Source of the DNA: Pseudomonas oryzihabitans
GTDB taxonomy: Bacteria; Pseudomonadota; Gammaproteobacteria; Pseudomonadales; Pseudomonadaceae
Length of the DNA stretch: 64,000 nucleotides
Direction of reading: 5' to 3'
Assembly (NCBI RefSeq): GCF_001518815.1
Contig: NZ_CP013987.1
Coordinates: 3,122,501-3,186,500, forward strand
The notes beneath the pieces were generated by a model that was not told the origin of the DNA, made no database searches, and worked only from the letters and a program-made list of their open reading frames with translations. The number at the start of each line of letters is the position of its first letter. Position 1 is the first letter of the stretch. Position numbers and translations under genes: made by a program. Below are positions 37,001-44,372 of the stretch, piece after piece.

Positions 37001-39594
37001 TCTTCGTCCGCCCGGCGCAACAGCTCTCCCATGAGGATCGTGTGCTGATGCTGGCGGTCGCTCACCTGGTGTTCAGCGACGAGCGCGGCAGTCTCGCCGA
37101 ACAGGTCCACCGGCGCCGCGCGGAACCGAGGCTACCTGCTTTCGATGCCAAGCTATTGCCCAGCGTCGTTCCGACCGCTGCGACTCCGCTGGCCGATGCG
37201 TCCCTGATCCTCGGCAACCCCCATGGCGGCTTCAGCGCCGATGGCAAGGAATACGTCATTCACTCGCATGGTGGACAGCGCACGCCAGCGCCCTGGGTGA
37301 ACGTGCTGGCAAACCCCAACTTCGGCAGCGTGATTTCGGAAAGTGGCAACGCCTACACCTGGTATGAAAATGCCCACGAATTCCGCCTGACCCCGTGGCG
37401 CAATGATCCGGTCAGTGACCCAGGCGACGAGACCTTCTACCTACGCGACGAGGACAGCGGCCACTACTGGTCGCCCACACCCTTGCCCCGCCCTGGCAAG
37501 GGTACTTACGTGACCCGGCACGGCTTCGGCTACAGCGTCTTCGAACACGAGGAAGACGGTATTCGCAGCGAGCTGTGGGTCTATGTATCGCTTCAGGATC
37601 CGGTCAAGTTCTCGCACCTGAAAATCCATAACGCTACAGATCGACCTCGGCGGCTATCGATCACCGGCTACGTGGCCTGGGTACTCGGAGATCTTCGCGA
37701 GAAATCCTGCATGCACGTGGTCAGCGAGGCCGACCCGAACAGCGGCGCGCTCCTGGCACGCAACAGCTACTCCATCGAGTTCCCAGGCCGGGTGGCCTTC
37801 TTCGATGTCGATATGCCGATCGCCAGCAGTACCGCCGGCCGCTGTGACTTCATCGGCCGCAACGGACATCTCGCGGCGCCGGCAGCGATGGCACAGCCCA
37901 ACCTGTCCGGGCGCAGCGGCCCAGGGCTCGATCCTTGCGCTGCCCTACGGGTGGATATGCAACTGGTGCCTGGCGAGAAGCGCAGCGTCACCTTTCGGCT
38001 CGGCGCGGCGCAGGATGCCACCTCGGCATCGCATCTGGTGCTACGCATGCGGGGCAACGTCACCGCAGAAGCGGAATTGCAATGCGTCCGCGAGCACTGG
38101 CACGACACGCTCGGCAAGCTGCAGATCAATACGCCAGAGCCGGCCGTGGACGTACTGGTCAATGGCTGGCTGATGTATCAGGTGATCGCTTGCCGCTTCT
38201 GGGCCCGCAGTGGCTATTACCAATCCGGCGGGGCGTTCGGTTTCCGCGATCAGTTGCAGGACAGCATGGCCATGCTGCATGCCGATCCGACCGCGGTTCG
38301 TCGGCACCTCCTGCTGTGCGCTGCTCATCAATTCATCGAAGGTGATGTGCAGCATTGGTGGCACCCGCCCTTGGATCGCGGTGTGCGTACCCGCTGCTCC
38401 GACGACTATCTCTGGCTGGCCTGGGCGACCAGCCGCTACGTCAAGGTCACGGGAGATGCCAGCGTACTCTCGGAAACCGTGGGCTACCTGGAAGGACGCG
38501 CGCTGAACGCTGGTGAACAGTCCTATTACGACCTGCCGACCCACTCCCCCTTACGAGAGACGCTATACCAGCATTGCGTGAGGGCCATTGAGCACAGCCT
38601 GGCGCGTGGCGCTCACGGCTTGCCGCTGATGGGTGACGGCGACTGGAACGATGGCATGAACCGCGTCGGCGAAGGGGGCAAGGGCGAAAGCGTCTGGCTC
38701 GGTTTCTTTGGCTACGACGTGCTCCGCCGCTTCGCCACCACCGCCCTGCTCCATGACGATGCCGCCTTTGCCAAGCGCTGCGAAGAAGAGGCCGAGACCT
38801 TGCGCCTCAGCCTCGATGCGCACGCGTGGGACGGAGACTGGTATCGCCGCGCCTACTTCGACGATGGTACGCCCCTGGGTTCGGCTGGCAATGATGAATG
38901 CCGCATCGACTCCATCGCTCAGAGCTGGTCGGTGCTGTCGGGCGCAGCGCCGGAGCCGCGCCAACGCGCGGCCATGGCGTCTCTGGAGCAGCACCTCATG
39001 CGTCGTGATATCGGCCTGGTGCAGCTGCTTGATCCGCCCTTCGACCAGGGTGTATTTGATCCTGGCTACATCAAGGGCTATGTACCCGGTGTTCGCGAGA
39101 ACGGTGGGCAGTACACCCATGCGGCGGTGTGGGCGGGCATGGCGTTTGCCGAGTTGGGAGACAGTGCCCGGGCATGGGAGCTACTGCGGATGATCAATCC
39201 AGTCGGCCACGGGAACGATGCCACCGCCATCTACAAAGTCGAGCCCTATGTCGTGGCTGCCGATGTCTATGGCATGCCGCCCCACGAAGGACGGGGTGGT
39301 TGGAGCTGGTACACCGGCTCCGCCGGCTGGATGTATCAGCTGATCGTCGAGTCGCTCCTCGGCGTGCAACGCAGCGGCAGCCAGTTGCGCATCCGCCCGG
39401 TGCTACCGGCAGAGTGGGCGACCTTCAGCCTGGAGTATCGGTTCGGCACCACCCTCTACCGCATTGCACTTTCCCGCGGCGACCTGCCCCAGCCGACCAT
39501 TCAAATGGACGGCACGATGGTGCAAGGCGACAGCATCGATTTGATCGACGATGGCCTGGAGCATCAGGTCGATGTGCGCTGGCCGGACAACTAG
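31030..39594 (+). CDS. ndvB: Cyclic beta-1,2-glucan synthase (Cgs/NdvB type)
   Basis: This roughly 2854-residue inner-membrane enzyme should build and cyclise beta-1,2-glucan from UDP-glucose. The GT84 transferase core is near residues 600-800: VITLDTDTQLPREVARQLL, NRILSHDLIEG and RHRWIRGDWQLLPWL. Hydrophobic spans flank it (MAFFVVPVIALSVLLAWPFF near 415; others near 830-1000). The C-terminal half holds the GH94-like phosphorylase repeats, including GDGDWNDGMNRVG and GVRENGGQYTHAAVWAGMAF. Length matches the very large alphaproteobacterial Cgs. ATG 31030 follows AAGGAAA; ATG 31012 is an alternative. It stands alone. Confidence 0.92.
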   Translation: MDRQWLRAIQRLRHPAPRTFQYEPALRAELFSLEQMAAHGAHLARQHRLSSHTTSDALLHRLAENAAVLASSGQAMTMAALSNQRATPAATWLLDNFYLVEEQIRTAQKHLPKGYCRELPGLEDGPSRTFPRVYDIALETISHGDGRVDSDNLSRFVTAYQAVTPLTLGELWAIPIMLRLALIENLRRVASQVMASWTDRNLANDWADRFISTAEHDAKSVVLLVADLARSAPPMTSAFVAELSRRLQGQSTSLVLPMTWVEQALAESGQSVERLIHLDGQLQATEQVSISNSINSLRLLSAADWREFVERMSGVEQALAKDPADIYRRMDFATRDHYRHAIERLARSCSHSEIDIAQAAIGLCDAAAEQDPLKRHVGFYLVGAGLATLEIQLGARRSLVERCRRILRGAPMAFFVVPVIALSVLLAWPFFTWSRADGWGLWTIVLLGGPIMVMTSQLAIALVNRLVTLTLLPDILPRMDLSAGIPPEARTLVVVPTLIGSVQDVEELIDGMEVRFLANRDANLHFALLTDFMDAQSEVLESDASILHYASQAVEALNLKYLETGPARFFLLHRPRRWNPTEQRWIGHERKRGKIADLNALLRGHGAGRFSLVVGNFSALPRISYVITLDTDTQLPREVARQLLGAICHPLNQPRFDGRQKRITSGYAILQPRIGISLPSIARSAYAQLFGSDAGVDPYTRSVSDVYQDLFGNGSFIGKGIYAVDAFEHALQDRFPENRILSHDLIEGCYAHSGLISDVQLYEEHPARYSTDAKRRHRWIRGDWQLLPWLMPWTPKSDGSLEPNRLTHLAYWKIIDNLRRSLEPAAFLGVLLWGWFASSHPLAWSLGVLLLVITHPLTSASLELLHKAPDIQLGQHLKVVLRSATQQITRALLSLVWLPFEAFSSLDAIGRTLWRLTISRRHLLQWNSSREVERSSRNDLPSLYRLMWVAPLLAIVVAAALLLGDAPWVSAIAAPFLLAWLLAPAVAYRLSQPSGPSMFTPSPAEQQFLRGLTRKTWAFFDDHVGPGDNWLPPDNIQEQPTAVTAHRTSPTNMGMALLSHLAAHDFAYLSGGRLLTRLDKTLASMSRLERHRRHFYNWYDTQTLQPLPPRYVSTVDSGNLAGLLLTLRSGLYELPHAPLLSPDWCSGMADCLAVLRGAIQASELDERLLDGAHSELASAHTLEGLKEISTVLQRLIVWAEALKPALEVAPEADYWRLALLAQCEDLHGELASLILPGSPLASASWHELAQLEVTQWPVAEQPQVRAVIAQAKERIVTALRLADLTADLADMDFTFLYNSQRELLTIGYNVEEQRLDGGYYDLLASEARLTSFLAIAQGQLPQESWFTLGRLLTSNGGNPVLLSWTGSMFEYLMPMLVMPNHAGTLLDQTCRAAVARQIEYGQQLGLPWGVSESGYSTLDAHLNYQYRAFGVPGLGLKRGLGEDLVMAPYASVLALMVAPEAACKNLQRLAGMGMAGRYGLYEAIDFTSARLPPGQSAGLIQSFMAHHQGMSLLSLTHVLLDRPMQRRFEANPQFQATSLLLQERAPKSAAQYLHTANASLEGQVSRANENKLRVYTDPCRRHPAVQLLSNGRYHVMISNAGGGYSRRDDLAVTRWQEDITCDNTGTFCYLRDVDNGDFWSSAHQPTLRKTEGFEAIFTDARAEFRVRERDFDVHTEIVVSPEDDIELRRLHISNRSGRRRTLELTSYAEVVLAPALSDALHPAFSKLFVQSELLTPLQAILCSRRPRSSDEKVPWLCHLLAVHDADIAAISYETDRARFIGRGRNLTYPAAMDAEALSGTAGAVLDPIVAIRCRITFDPGQIATIDLVTGVSDNREGCLQLINKYRDRRLADRVFDLSWTHSQVLLRQLNTSHAEARMFEQMAASIIYTNPSLRAAPSILAANQRNQSGLWGQAISGDRPIVLLQISTAIHIDLVRKLVQAHAYWRHKGLSVDLVIWNEDQAGYRQELQDSIMELVTSGSEAHLIDRPGGIFVRPAQQLSHEDRVLMLAVAHLVFSDERGSLAEQVHRRRAEPRLPAFDAKLLPSVVPTAATPLADASLILGNPHGGFSADGKEYVIHSHGGQRTPAPWVNVLANPNFGSVISESGNAYTWYENAHEFRLTPWRNDPVSDPGDETFYLRDEDSGHYWSPTPLPRPGKGTYVTRHGFGYSVFEHEEDGIRSELWVYVSLQDPVKFSHLKIHNATDRPRRLSITGYVAWVLGDLREKSCMHVVSEADPNSGALLARNSYSIEFPGRVAFFDVDMPIASSTAGRCDFIGRNGHLAAPAAMAQPNLSGRSGPGLDPCAALRVDMQLVPGEKRSVTFRLGAAQDATSASHLVLRMRGNVTAEAELQCVREHWHDTLGKLQINTPEPAVDVLVNGWLMYQVIACRFWARSGYYQSGGAFGFRDQLQDSMAMLHADPTAVRRHLLLCAAHQFIEGDVQHWWHPPLDRGVRTRCSDDYLWLAWATSRYVKVTGDASVLSETVGYLEGRALNAGEQSYYDLPTHSPLRETLYQHCVRAIEHSLARGAHGLPLMGDGDWNDGMNRVGEGGKGESVWLGFFGYDVLRRFATTALLHDDAAFAKRCEEEAETLRLSLDAHAWDGDWYRRAYFDDGTPLGSAGNDECRIDSIAQSWSVLSGAAPEPRQRAAMASLEQHLMRRDIGLVQLLDPPFDQGVFDPGYIKGYVPGVRENGGQYTHAAVWAGMAFAELGDSARAWELLRMINPVGHGNDATAIYKVEPYVVAADVYGMPPHEGRGGWSWYTGSAGWMYQLIVESLLGVQRSGSQLRIRPVLPAEWATFSLEYRFGTTLYRIALSRGDLPQPTIQMDGTMVQGDSIDLIDDGLEHQVDVRWPDN

Positions 39595-39842
39595 AGCTGC
39601 GCAATGCCAGCGCGCTCCGAGCCCTTCGCAGCAGCGCGCGAGACAGAGGGACAGGACTTGACGACGCAGGACCGGCGAAAAGCCGCATCATGCAAGGATA
39701 TCCCTGATATTCACGACTGGGACAGGGCCATCTGAACGAACTGCTGGTCTGGTCTACGAACAAAAGCACAGCGACCTGCCTCGCGAACTCCCAGAAGGGC
39801 ACTACACAGCAACATCGCTCATACACCCATGAGGAAGCCGTT

Positions 39843-40043
39843 ATGCTTGCTTACTTCGTCGTTTCAAAAAGTTCGGGAAACATCATTCGGGTCACCAGGC
39901 GCGACGTCAGGCCAGCGGACTCCGCAACCGTCACCTTCCTCGAGGCGTTGCCCAGCGAACTGGCTAGCTACGAGTCTGCACACGCACGCGGCCAGGACCT
40001 GATCAACATCGCCGATACGGCGAGCCATCTCAGCAGCACCTGA
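39843..40043 (+). CDS. Small hypothetical protein, paralog of the one at 45149
   Basis: A 66-residue product, MLAYFVVSKSSGNIIRVTRR, ending INIADTASHLSST. It is closely similar throughout to the 65-residue protein at 45149-45346. The shared ribosome site GAGGAAGCCGTT precedes both. Each copy is followed by a Crp/Fnr-type regulator sequence, intact downstream but decayed here. No domain is recognised. Conservation of the reading frame between the copies supports it being coding. Confidence 0.7.
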   Translation: MLAYFVVSKSSGNIIRVTRRDVRPADSATVTFLEALPSELASYESAHARGQDLINIADTASHLSST

Positions 40044-40081
40044 CACCAAGGGAGCATTCGTGGGTGACGCCAGGCGTATAG

Positions 40082-40378
40082 AACCGCCACCATTCGATAG
40101 ACCAGCAGCTGTGTCGTTGGCTGTTATTATCGCTGGATCGTCTGCCTGGCGATCAGCTGAACATGACCCCGGAATTGATCGCCAACATGCTCGGCGTACG
40201 TCGCGAAGGGGTCACCGAGGCCGCGGGCAAACTGCAGCGCTAGGGCGTTATCGAATACAGCCGCGGCCACATCACGGTACTCGACCGTAAGCAACTCGAA
40301 CAATTGAGTTGCGAATGCTATGCCGTAGTGAAAAAGGAAACCGATCACCTGCTGTCATATCTGCCGATACGCAGTTAA
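40082..40378 (+). pseudogene. Crp/Fnr-type regulator, truncated copy
   Basis: This is a near-identical copy of the 3' part of the Crp/Fnr gene at 45422-46144 (positions 45848-46144). The first 463 bases after the spacer have been deleted, joining the upstream spacer at GCGTATAG directly to AACCGCCACC. In addition the CAG codon in AAACTGCAGCGCCAG reads TAG here (40242-40244). Only the HTH region remains and it lacks a start, so it should be non-functional. Confidence 0.92.
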
Positions 40379-40503
40379 GACACGTGCACACGAAGCTAGA
40401 GGCGGGTACTAGCTCAGCATGAAAAAGGCGCCCATCGAGCTGATTGACTCCCTGAAACAAAAAGCCCGGCGCTATAGCCAGGCTAAATTTCATCTCCCAC
40501 GAA

Positions 40504-40752
40504 TCACCGAGGGGCTGGCTCTTGATCGTCATTCTCACCTGTCACTGGTTCATCGAAAGCGTCTGAATCTTCTTTAGGCAGGCTGACCGAATCTATCTCA
40601 TCAGGACGCAACTCCTCGGCTGGGTCAGGTTCAGCTGCGTGTGCGCTCAGGAATTCGGAGGGCATCACGTATGGTCCGTGCAATGCTCTTGCGAGCAGGG
40701 CTGAGGCGTTCGGCGAACTGAATCTTTGCCACCTACTAGTTGGGACAATCAT
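40504..40752 (-). CDS. Small acidic protein with shared ECF-like promoter
   Basis: An 82-residue product. The N-terminus is basic (MIVPTSRWQRFSSPNASALLARALHG) and the C-terminal half very acidic (AAEPDPAEELRPDEIDSVSLPKEDSDAFDEPVTGEND). The ATG at 40752 follows GTGAGGTGG. The element at 40792-40834, shared with two other small genes in this zone, sits 40 bases upstream, which supports this start over ATG 40665. No family recognised. Confidence 0.55.
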   Translation of the reverse strand: MIVPTSRWQRFSSPNASALLARALHGPYVMPSEFLSAHAAEPDPAEELRPDEIDSVSLPKEDSDAFDEPVTGENDDQEPAPR

Positions 40753-40791
40753 TTACCACCTCACAGGGAGACCGTGAATGGCCTCAATAGA

Positions 40792-40834
40792 TTCGAGGTA
40801 GAAAACTATGAGATGTTCAGTAGCCACTACTACC
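40792..40834 (-). promoter_or_regulatory. ECF-sigma-like promoter, copy A
   Basis: Minus strand GGTAGTAGTGGCTACTGAAC, with GAAC as -35 (40818-40815). After GAACAT there are 16 bases and then TCGAA (40796-40792). The layout matches AlgU/sigma-E-type promoters (GAACTT-N16/17-TCTGA). The 16 bases upstream of GAAC are conserved in copies B and C, which is not part of the AlgU consensus. Confidence 0.55.
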
Positions 40835-40856
40835 GGTAGTCTTTATTATTGTGGAA

Positions 40857-41042
40857 CTAGCTTTTTTCCCTATCCGCTCCTAGAGAGCGAGATAAAAGAA
40901 AATGCTGACGAAGTTTTTCGGCTTTTTGCCTGCGTACCTCAGCTTTTCGATACTGCCTCTCTTCTGGGGTAGACGGCAGACAGCCTGAACGCGCGCCACT
41001 ACCCACTACACCTCTAACATCTTCAGCCATTTTGATTCTCAT
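40857..41042 (-). CDS. Small basic helical protein, family member 1
   Basis: A 61-residue product, MRIKMAEDVRGVVGSGARSG, with a basic helical stretch TPEERQYRKAEVRRQKAEKLRQ. It aligns with the 60-residue protein at 49905-50087: GAR..., LxPTxEExQxRxAExR, then RSxxADR near the end. Both also share the upstream promoter element. ATG 41030 (MAEDVRG) is an alternative start. The function is unknown; conserved sequence plus conserved promoter suggests a real small gene family. Confidence 0.55.
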   Translation of the reverse strand: MRIKMAEDVRGVVGSGARSGCLPSTPEERQYRKAEVRRQKAEKLRQHFLLSRSLGADREKS

Positions 41043-41062
41043 TTTGCTAAGTTTGCTCGATA

Positions 41063-41105
41063 TTGGAAACGTCCTTGAGCTTTCTGTTCAGTGGCCACTA
41101 TTACC
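41063..41105 (-). promoter_or_regulatory. ECF-sigma-like promoter, copy B
   Basis: Minus strand GGTAATAGTGGCCACTGAAC with GAAC at 41089-41086. After GAACAG there are 16 bases, then TCCAA (41067-41063). It lies 21 bases upstream of the small gene ATG at 41042. The -35 is good and the -10 is a partial match. Confidence 0.55.
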
Positions 41106-41108
41106 AGC

Positions 41109-41727
41109 CATCTGAAGCTTGACCGATCATCCGCACACCACGTCGCGCTAACGGGGGCTAGTCTTTATAAAGCGTTTACTTTACCGCTTATGCTTGAGCG
41201 ATCCGTATTATAGCGTTTAATTATCCAGTGGCGTCATGGTCCATCGAAGGAAAGAGTAATGAAAGGCGACCCACAGAAGTGGACTACTTCTTCCTACGCT
41301 CGGGGATTTCGCGCGGCTCTTGTTTTAGAGCAGGCATAAAAAAGCCCGCCTCAGTGGGCGGGCTTCAAAGTCGTCTGCATCTTCTATACGCACAAAATTG
41401 GCAAGATAGGGAAATAATTGCTCAAACGCTCGCTACCGTCGAGCGGCAATATGACCCAGTAGCCCTTCTTCTGTTACCACGGTGTTAGTACGACTAAGCG
41501 CCTGGGTCACTAGATCCTCGCAGCGCTTACCGATGCCACCGCACCACCGGCGGCACGTCTGCTCGGGGCGTGCATCCGGGTCCCAGCTGTTCATGTAGTA
41601 GCATGCTTTGAGCGAGACGACTATGTCTGTGGATCGGTGCCATTCTACCCGCGTAGCTCAGGGATCGGCCAGGCAGTGGCCGCCTTCCATACAAACAGCC
41701 GTGGCGCTGGTTACTCAGGGCGCGGGA
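41109..41727. other. Intergenic with one terminator
   Basis: About 620 bases between the small-gene promoter and the decayed prophage module. It includes the hairpin listed at 41343-41366 and nothing else I can name. An open frame across 41228-41488 runs through that hairpin and is not credible. A short GTCCA tandem repeat lies just after it near 41787-41800, inside the first phage pseudogene. Confidence 0.45.
41343..41366. terminator. Hairpin terminator
   Basis: AAGCCCGCC (41343-41351) pairs with GGCGGGCTT (41358-41366) around a 6-base loop, with an A-tract before it. This is a factor-independent terminator form, oriented best for minus-strand transcription because the A-tract becomes U-rich. 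Its source gene is not evident. Confidence 0.75.
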
Positions 41728-42057
41728 TCAGGAATCCATGGCATCGACCTTGCGTGCCTTGCCCGTGCTGTACTTGGCCACCAGTCCAGTCCAGTCCAGT
41801 GACGATAGCTGATGGTGTAGCGGAGCGTGCAGCAGGTAGTCCAAGTCGCGCTGCTCCTGCGGGCTAAGGCCGCTGCCAGATTGCACTTCCAGGTGGCCGG
41901 CGTCATAGAGCTTCTGTCAGGCCTGCTTGCTGGTGTTGTCGATGATCTGGGCGGACAGGCAGCGGACGACTGCACTTAGGATGTCACGGTAATGCTTATG
42001 GTGAGTCTCCGGTGCGATGCGTGCCGTGCGGGCCGCGGCGGTTGCTCGATTCGTCGT
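41728..42057 (-). pseudogene. Prophage gene remnant with in-frame stop
   Basis: The frame reads TNRATAARTARIAPETHHKHYRD, then ILSAVVRCLSAQIIDNTSK, QA, a TGA stop (41917-41919), then QKLYDAGHLEVQSGSGLSPQ and EQRDLDYLLHA to KARKVDAMDS. Sequence character is continuous across the stop, which suggests a TGG-to-TGA change. The expected start reads ACG, so the initiation codon also seems lost. It resembles a short late-control gene of Pseudomonas prophages, but I cannot name it firmly. Confidence 0.65.
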
Positions 42058-42265
42058 GCTGCATCCACTGCAGGGTGGCCAGCAGCTGTTCCAAGTGCAG
42101 GAGGCGGTGGCTCAGGGTGAAGACCAGATCCTCTACGGGCAGCGCCTGGCCAGGGGTGTAGTCGACCCAGCTGGTACCAGCACAGGCGTCGCACGCCCTC
42201 TCGTAGATGACGCCTTTGGTGACGCCTCCCCTGTGACCTATCACGCAACGCGAAATCAGCTTCAC
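41996..42265 (-). CDS. Phage-type hypothetical protein
   Basis: An 89-residue open frame starts MKLISRCVIGHRGGVTKGVIYERACDACAG. Paired cysteines (CDAC) and a helical LSHRLLHLEQLLATLQWMQ segment follow. It overlaps the next remnant, as compact phage genes do, and lies downstream of the nuclease remnant. It is the only member of this module without a visible lesion. It may still be dead, since the surrounding module is decayed. Confidence 0.5.
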   Translation of the reverse strand: MKLISRCVIGHRGGVTKGVIYERACDACAGTSWVDYTPGQALPVEDLVFTLSHRLLHLEQLLATLQWMQHDESSNRRGPHGTHRTGDSP

Positions 42266-42278
42266 CTTCCGGGTGAGG

Positions 42279-43127
42279 TCAGGGCCGTGCTACTTGCGCA
42301 TTAGTCCTTCGGTCGATCTCCTCAATGATCAGGACCTTCTCGCTCTGGGCGCGTGACATGTCACGCTGGTTTTTTTCCTGCGCCGCTCTGTCGATGGTGC
42401 TGCTGTCTTTCCAAGACAGGAACCGGTCATCCTGACCTCGACCAGAGCGCAGACCCTGGGCGGTAGATATACGGACGAAGCATTGGCTGCGCTGCTCCTC
42501 CAATACGCGGCACCTTCGGCGCAGCTCATCGTCCGTAGCAGTACCCATGCGAAGCGCAGCAATAGCGTGTATTTCGTCGACAAGCTCCTGAGCGTTATCA
42601 GGAGCAGCTACGTGTGCCTTGTCGAGGTGGCTTGGCAGAACGACTAGGGACCGCCCCAAGATCTGGGCGGCTATGTCGTGGATCGTGTGCTGCATAGTGA
42701 TCACTGGATGACCTCGATTCTGGGTAGGCGCAAATAAGCGGTGATGGCTAGGCGCATCCTCAAAGCCAACGCAGACCCAAGCCAAGAAACCTGCTTCGCT
42801 CAGATGGTCCAGGGTCTCACGCTGCACCGGGGAAACAGTGCTCTTGTGCACACGGTTCAGCTTGAACCCAATCCGCGTACCGAAATAGCCGCAGCGCGCT
42901 AGATCGATGCAGATGTCAGGGATGCCAACCGTTACGCCCTGCCCCTGTAACTTCTTAGCCGTAGTCGCGTCGCGTTTGCCGCCTTTAGGGACGTGGTAGA
43001 TCACTTTCGGGTACTGCAGGTCGAGCCAGTCGAACAGTTGCTTTTGCTCAATGGCTTCCCTGTCATTCCGGCGGGTCTTTGGGCGCGAATAGCGCGGCGG
43101 GGCTCAGGGCATGAGGGCGGCGGTCAT
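42279..43127 (-). pseudogene. VRR-NUC nuclease gene with early stop codon
   Basis: From ATG 43127, which overlaps the upstream remnant's stop, the frame reads MTAALMP, a TGA at codon 8 (43104-43106), then APPRYSRPKTRRNDREAIEQ and KQLFDWLDLQYPKVIYHVPKGGKR... up to GIPDICIDLA. FDWL...YPK.IYHVPKGGKR with GIPDI is a VRR-NUC fold of the kind found in phage genomes. A long tail with no recognised domain follows (AQELVDEIHAIAALRMG ... VLIIEEIDRR). Restart at GTG 43004 would lose the first helix. Confidence 0.7.
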
Positions 43128-43441
43128 GCAGCACCCGCTTTGGCCAGCAGCCCATGGCAGCGCTGCAGCAGCTTGTCTTGGGCATCGTAACGGTTCTCGA
43201 ATCGGCGCTTCCAAGGGTGGATGGCAATCAGGCCGGGCATGCCGGTTCCATCCTGATGGCGGCTAGCGCGCAGCGGTAGCAGGCGCAGGTGGGCGCCGGA
43301 CCAGGCGCGACCTTCGATGTGGTGGATGCTCACGAGTAGGTTCAGGCGGCCATCCAGCCGACGTGCGATGCAGCCCAGGCTGGACACAGCATTATGGAAG
43401 CGCTTTTCCGCGGCGCTAAGTGTCTTACCCTTCATCGCCAT
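43124..43441 (-). pseudogene. Ref-family phage recombination nuclease, motif-damaged
   Basis: The 105-residue frame MAMKGKTLSAAEKRFHNAVS ... VSIHHIEGRAWSGAHLRLLPLRASRHQDGTGMPGLIAIHP resembles Ref-type RecA-dependent nucleases of phages. From memory the family has cysteines and a histidine at GCIAC and PLCAGHHQDG. Here they read GCIAR and PLRASRHQDG, so the metal-site residues look replaced. The frame is open but the protein is likely inactive. It overlaps the previous and next remnants. Confidence 0.55.
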
Positions 43442-43646
43442 CGACCAGGAGGTTACCGATCGCGCGGCGTGGTGCCGGGGCCGGCGCATTGCGCTCGCGC
43501 TCCACCGACTGGGCAAGCTCCTGCTCGCGGAAGTGGATATGGGCCTCGGTCTGCTGGATCTAGGGGTCCGTGACGGAGCCGCGATTGAATCCCTGGTCAT
43601 AGGCCAGGCGGCGGGCTTCGGTCATCTTTTGCTTGGTGAACATCAT
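43425..43646 (-). pseudogene. Small phage gene with internal stop
   Basis: The frame begins MMFTKQKMTEARRLAYDQGF (ATG 43646) and reaches a TAG at 43560-43562 after SVTDP. It then continues in the same frame as IQQTEAHIHFREQELAQS and VERERNAPAPAPRRAIGNL to a TAA at 43425. The continuous, protein-like composition across the stop points to a nonsense mutation. The 3' end overlaps the Ref-like gene as in compact phage operons. Confidence 0.6.
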
Positions 43647-43764
43647 GCTACGTCGGCCTCCGGCCAGATGATGCGAGCCGAGGTCAGCGCATCGTCGCGG
43701 GTTACTTGGGCGCCGACCATTGCGAACGGCGGTCGGCCAGGGAATAGAACGAACCAGCAGGGCT

Positions 43765-43992
43765 TCATGCGGCACTTCGACGAGTGCTTTCCCACTCGAA
43801 CAGGACGAAGCCGCCACCCTCGCGGAGCCGGTCAGCAGTGCGTTCGCCTACGCTCGCCTCGAACTTGGCAGCCGAGAGGGACGGTCGGCTTCATCTCCTC
43901 GTAGCGCTTGTACACCACTTCAACGATGCTCATGCGCTCGAAGTCGTTGTCACGACTGGCGCCTAAATCATCGATAACCAGTAGGACTGGCC
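43765..43992 (-). pseudogene. DnaC-like phage replication ATPase, 3' fragment with frameshift
   Basis: The minus strand reads RPVLLVIDDLGASRDNDFER, then MSIVEVVYKRYEEMKPTV, which is the Walker B region of DnaC/IstB-type helicase loaders. Then the frame breaks near 43880. The adjacent frame continues AKFEASVGERTADRLREGGG, FVLFEWESTRRSAA, which is the normal C-terminus. The N-terminal half with Walker A is missing. It is the most upstream recognisable remnant of this phage replication module. Confidence 0.75.
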
Positions 43993-44249
43993 TGGGGCGG
44001 CAGGACTTCTACATCGAGGAGCGTGTACTCCCGATCTGGAACTTGCATAAGGCATAGCCAGCGCGAAGACAGCGTCCATAGTTCTCGGTCTGCATCCACG
44101 GACGACTTTGCTGCTGACTAGCGTAACCGTCATCTTGGCGCTGATTGCTAAGCCAGGCGCGAGGCCCACCGGTCGGGCATGGAAGGAAAAAAACGATAAT
44201 GAGCAGTCTAAGGAAAAGCCAGAAGTGAAATCCGTGGAGACGGTGAGTT

Positions 44250-44372
44250 GTGGCACGGAAAATTTTGAGGTCGAGAAAAAGCGTCGCCTACGTTGGTATC
44301 CTGCTGTTCATCGCAGTTGCAGGAACGGTCGTCATTGTAGTTTTGCCGTTCTTCCTATTTGATTATTGGTAG
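44250..44372 (+). CDS. Candidate 40-residue membrane peptide
   Basis: GTG-initiated frame: basic N-terminus (VARKILRSRKSVAYV), then a hydrophobic helix (GILLFIAVAGTVVIVVLPFFLF) ending DYW. A one-span topology with a positive-inside N-terminus is clear. The ribosome site is poor (GGTGAGTT). It resembles the 33-residue ORF at 48797-48898 in having one span and a terminal FD-aromatic-W tail. This is a candidate only. Confidence 0.35.
   Translation: MARKILRSRKSVAYVGILLFIAVAGTVVIVVLPFFLFDYW

Noticed and set aside
40082-40378. Independent small gene
   Set aside because: Alignment with 45848-46144 shows it is the end of a deleted Crp/Fnr copy with a stop codon.
41228-41488. 86-codon open frame
   Set aside because: It runs through a clear hairpin terminator and shows no protein-like content.
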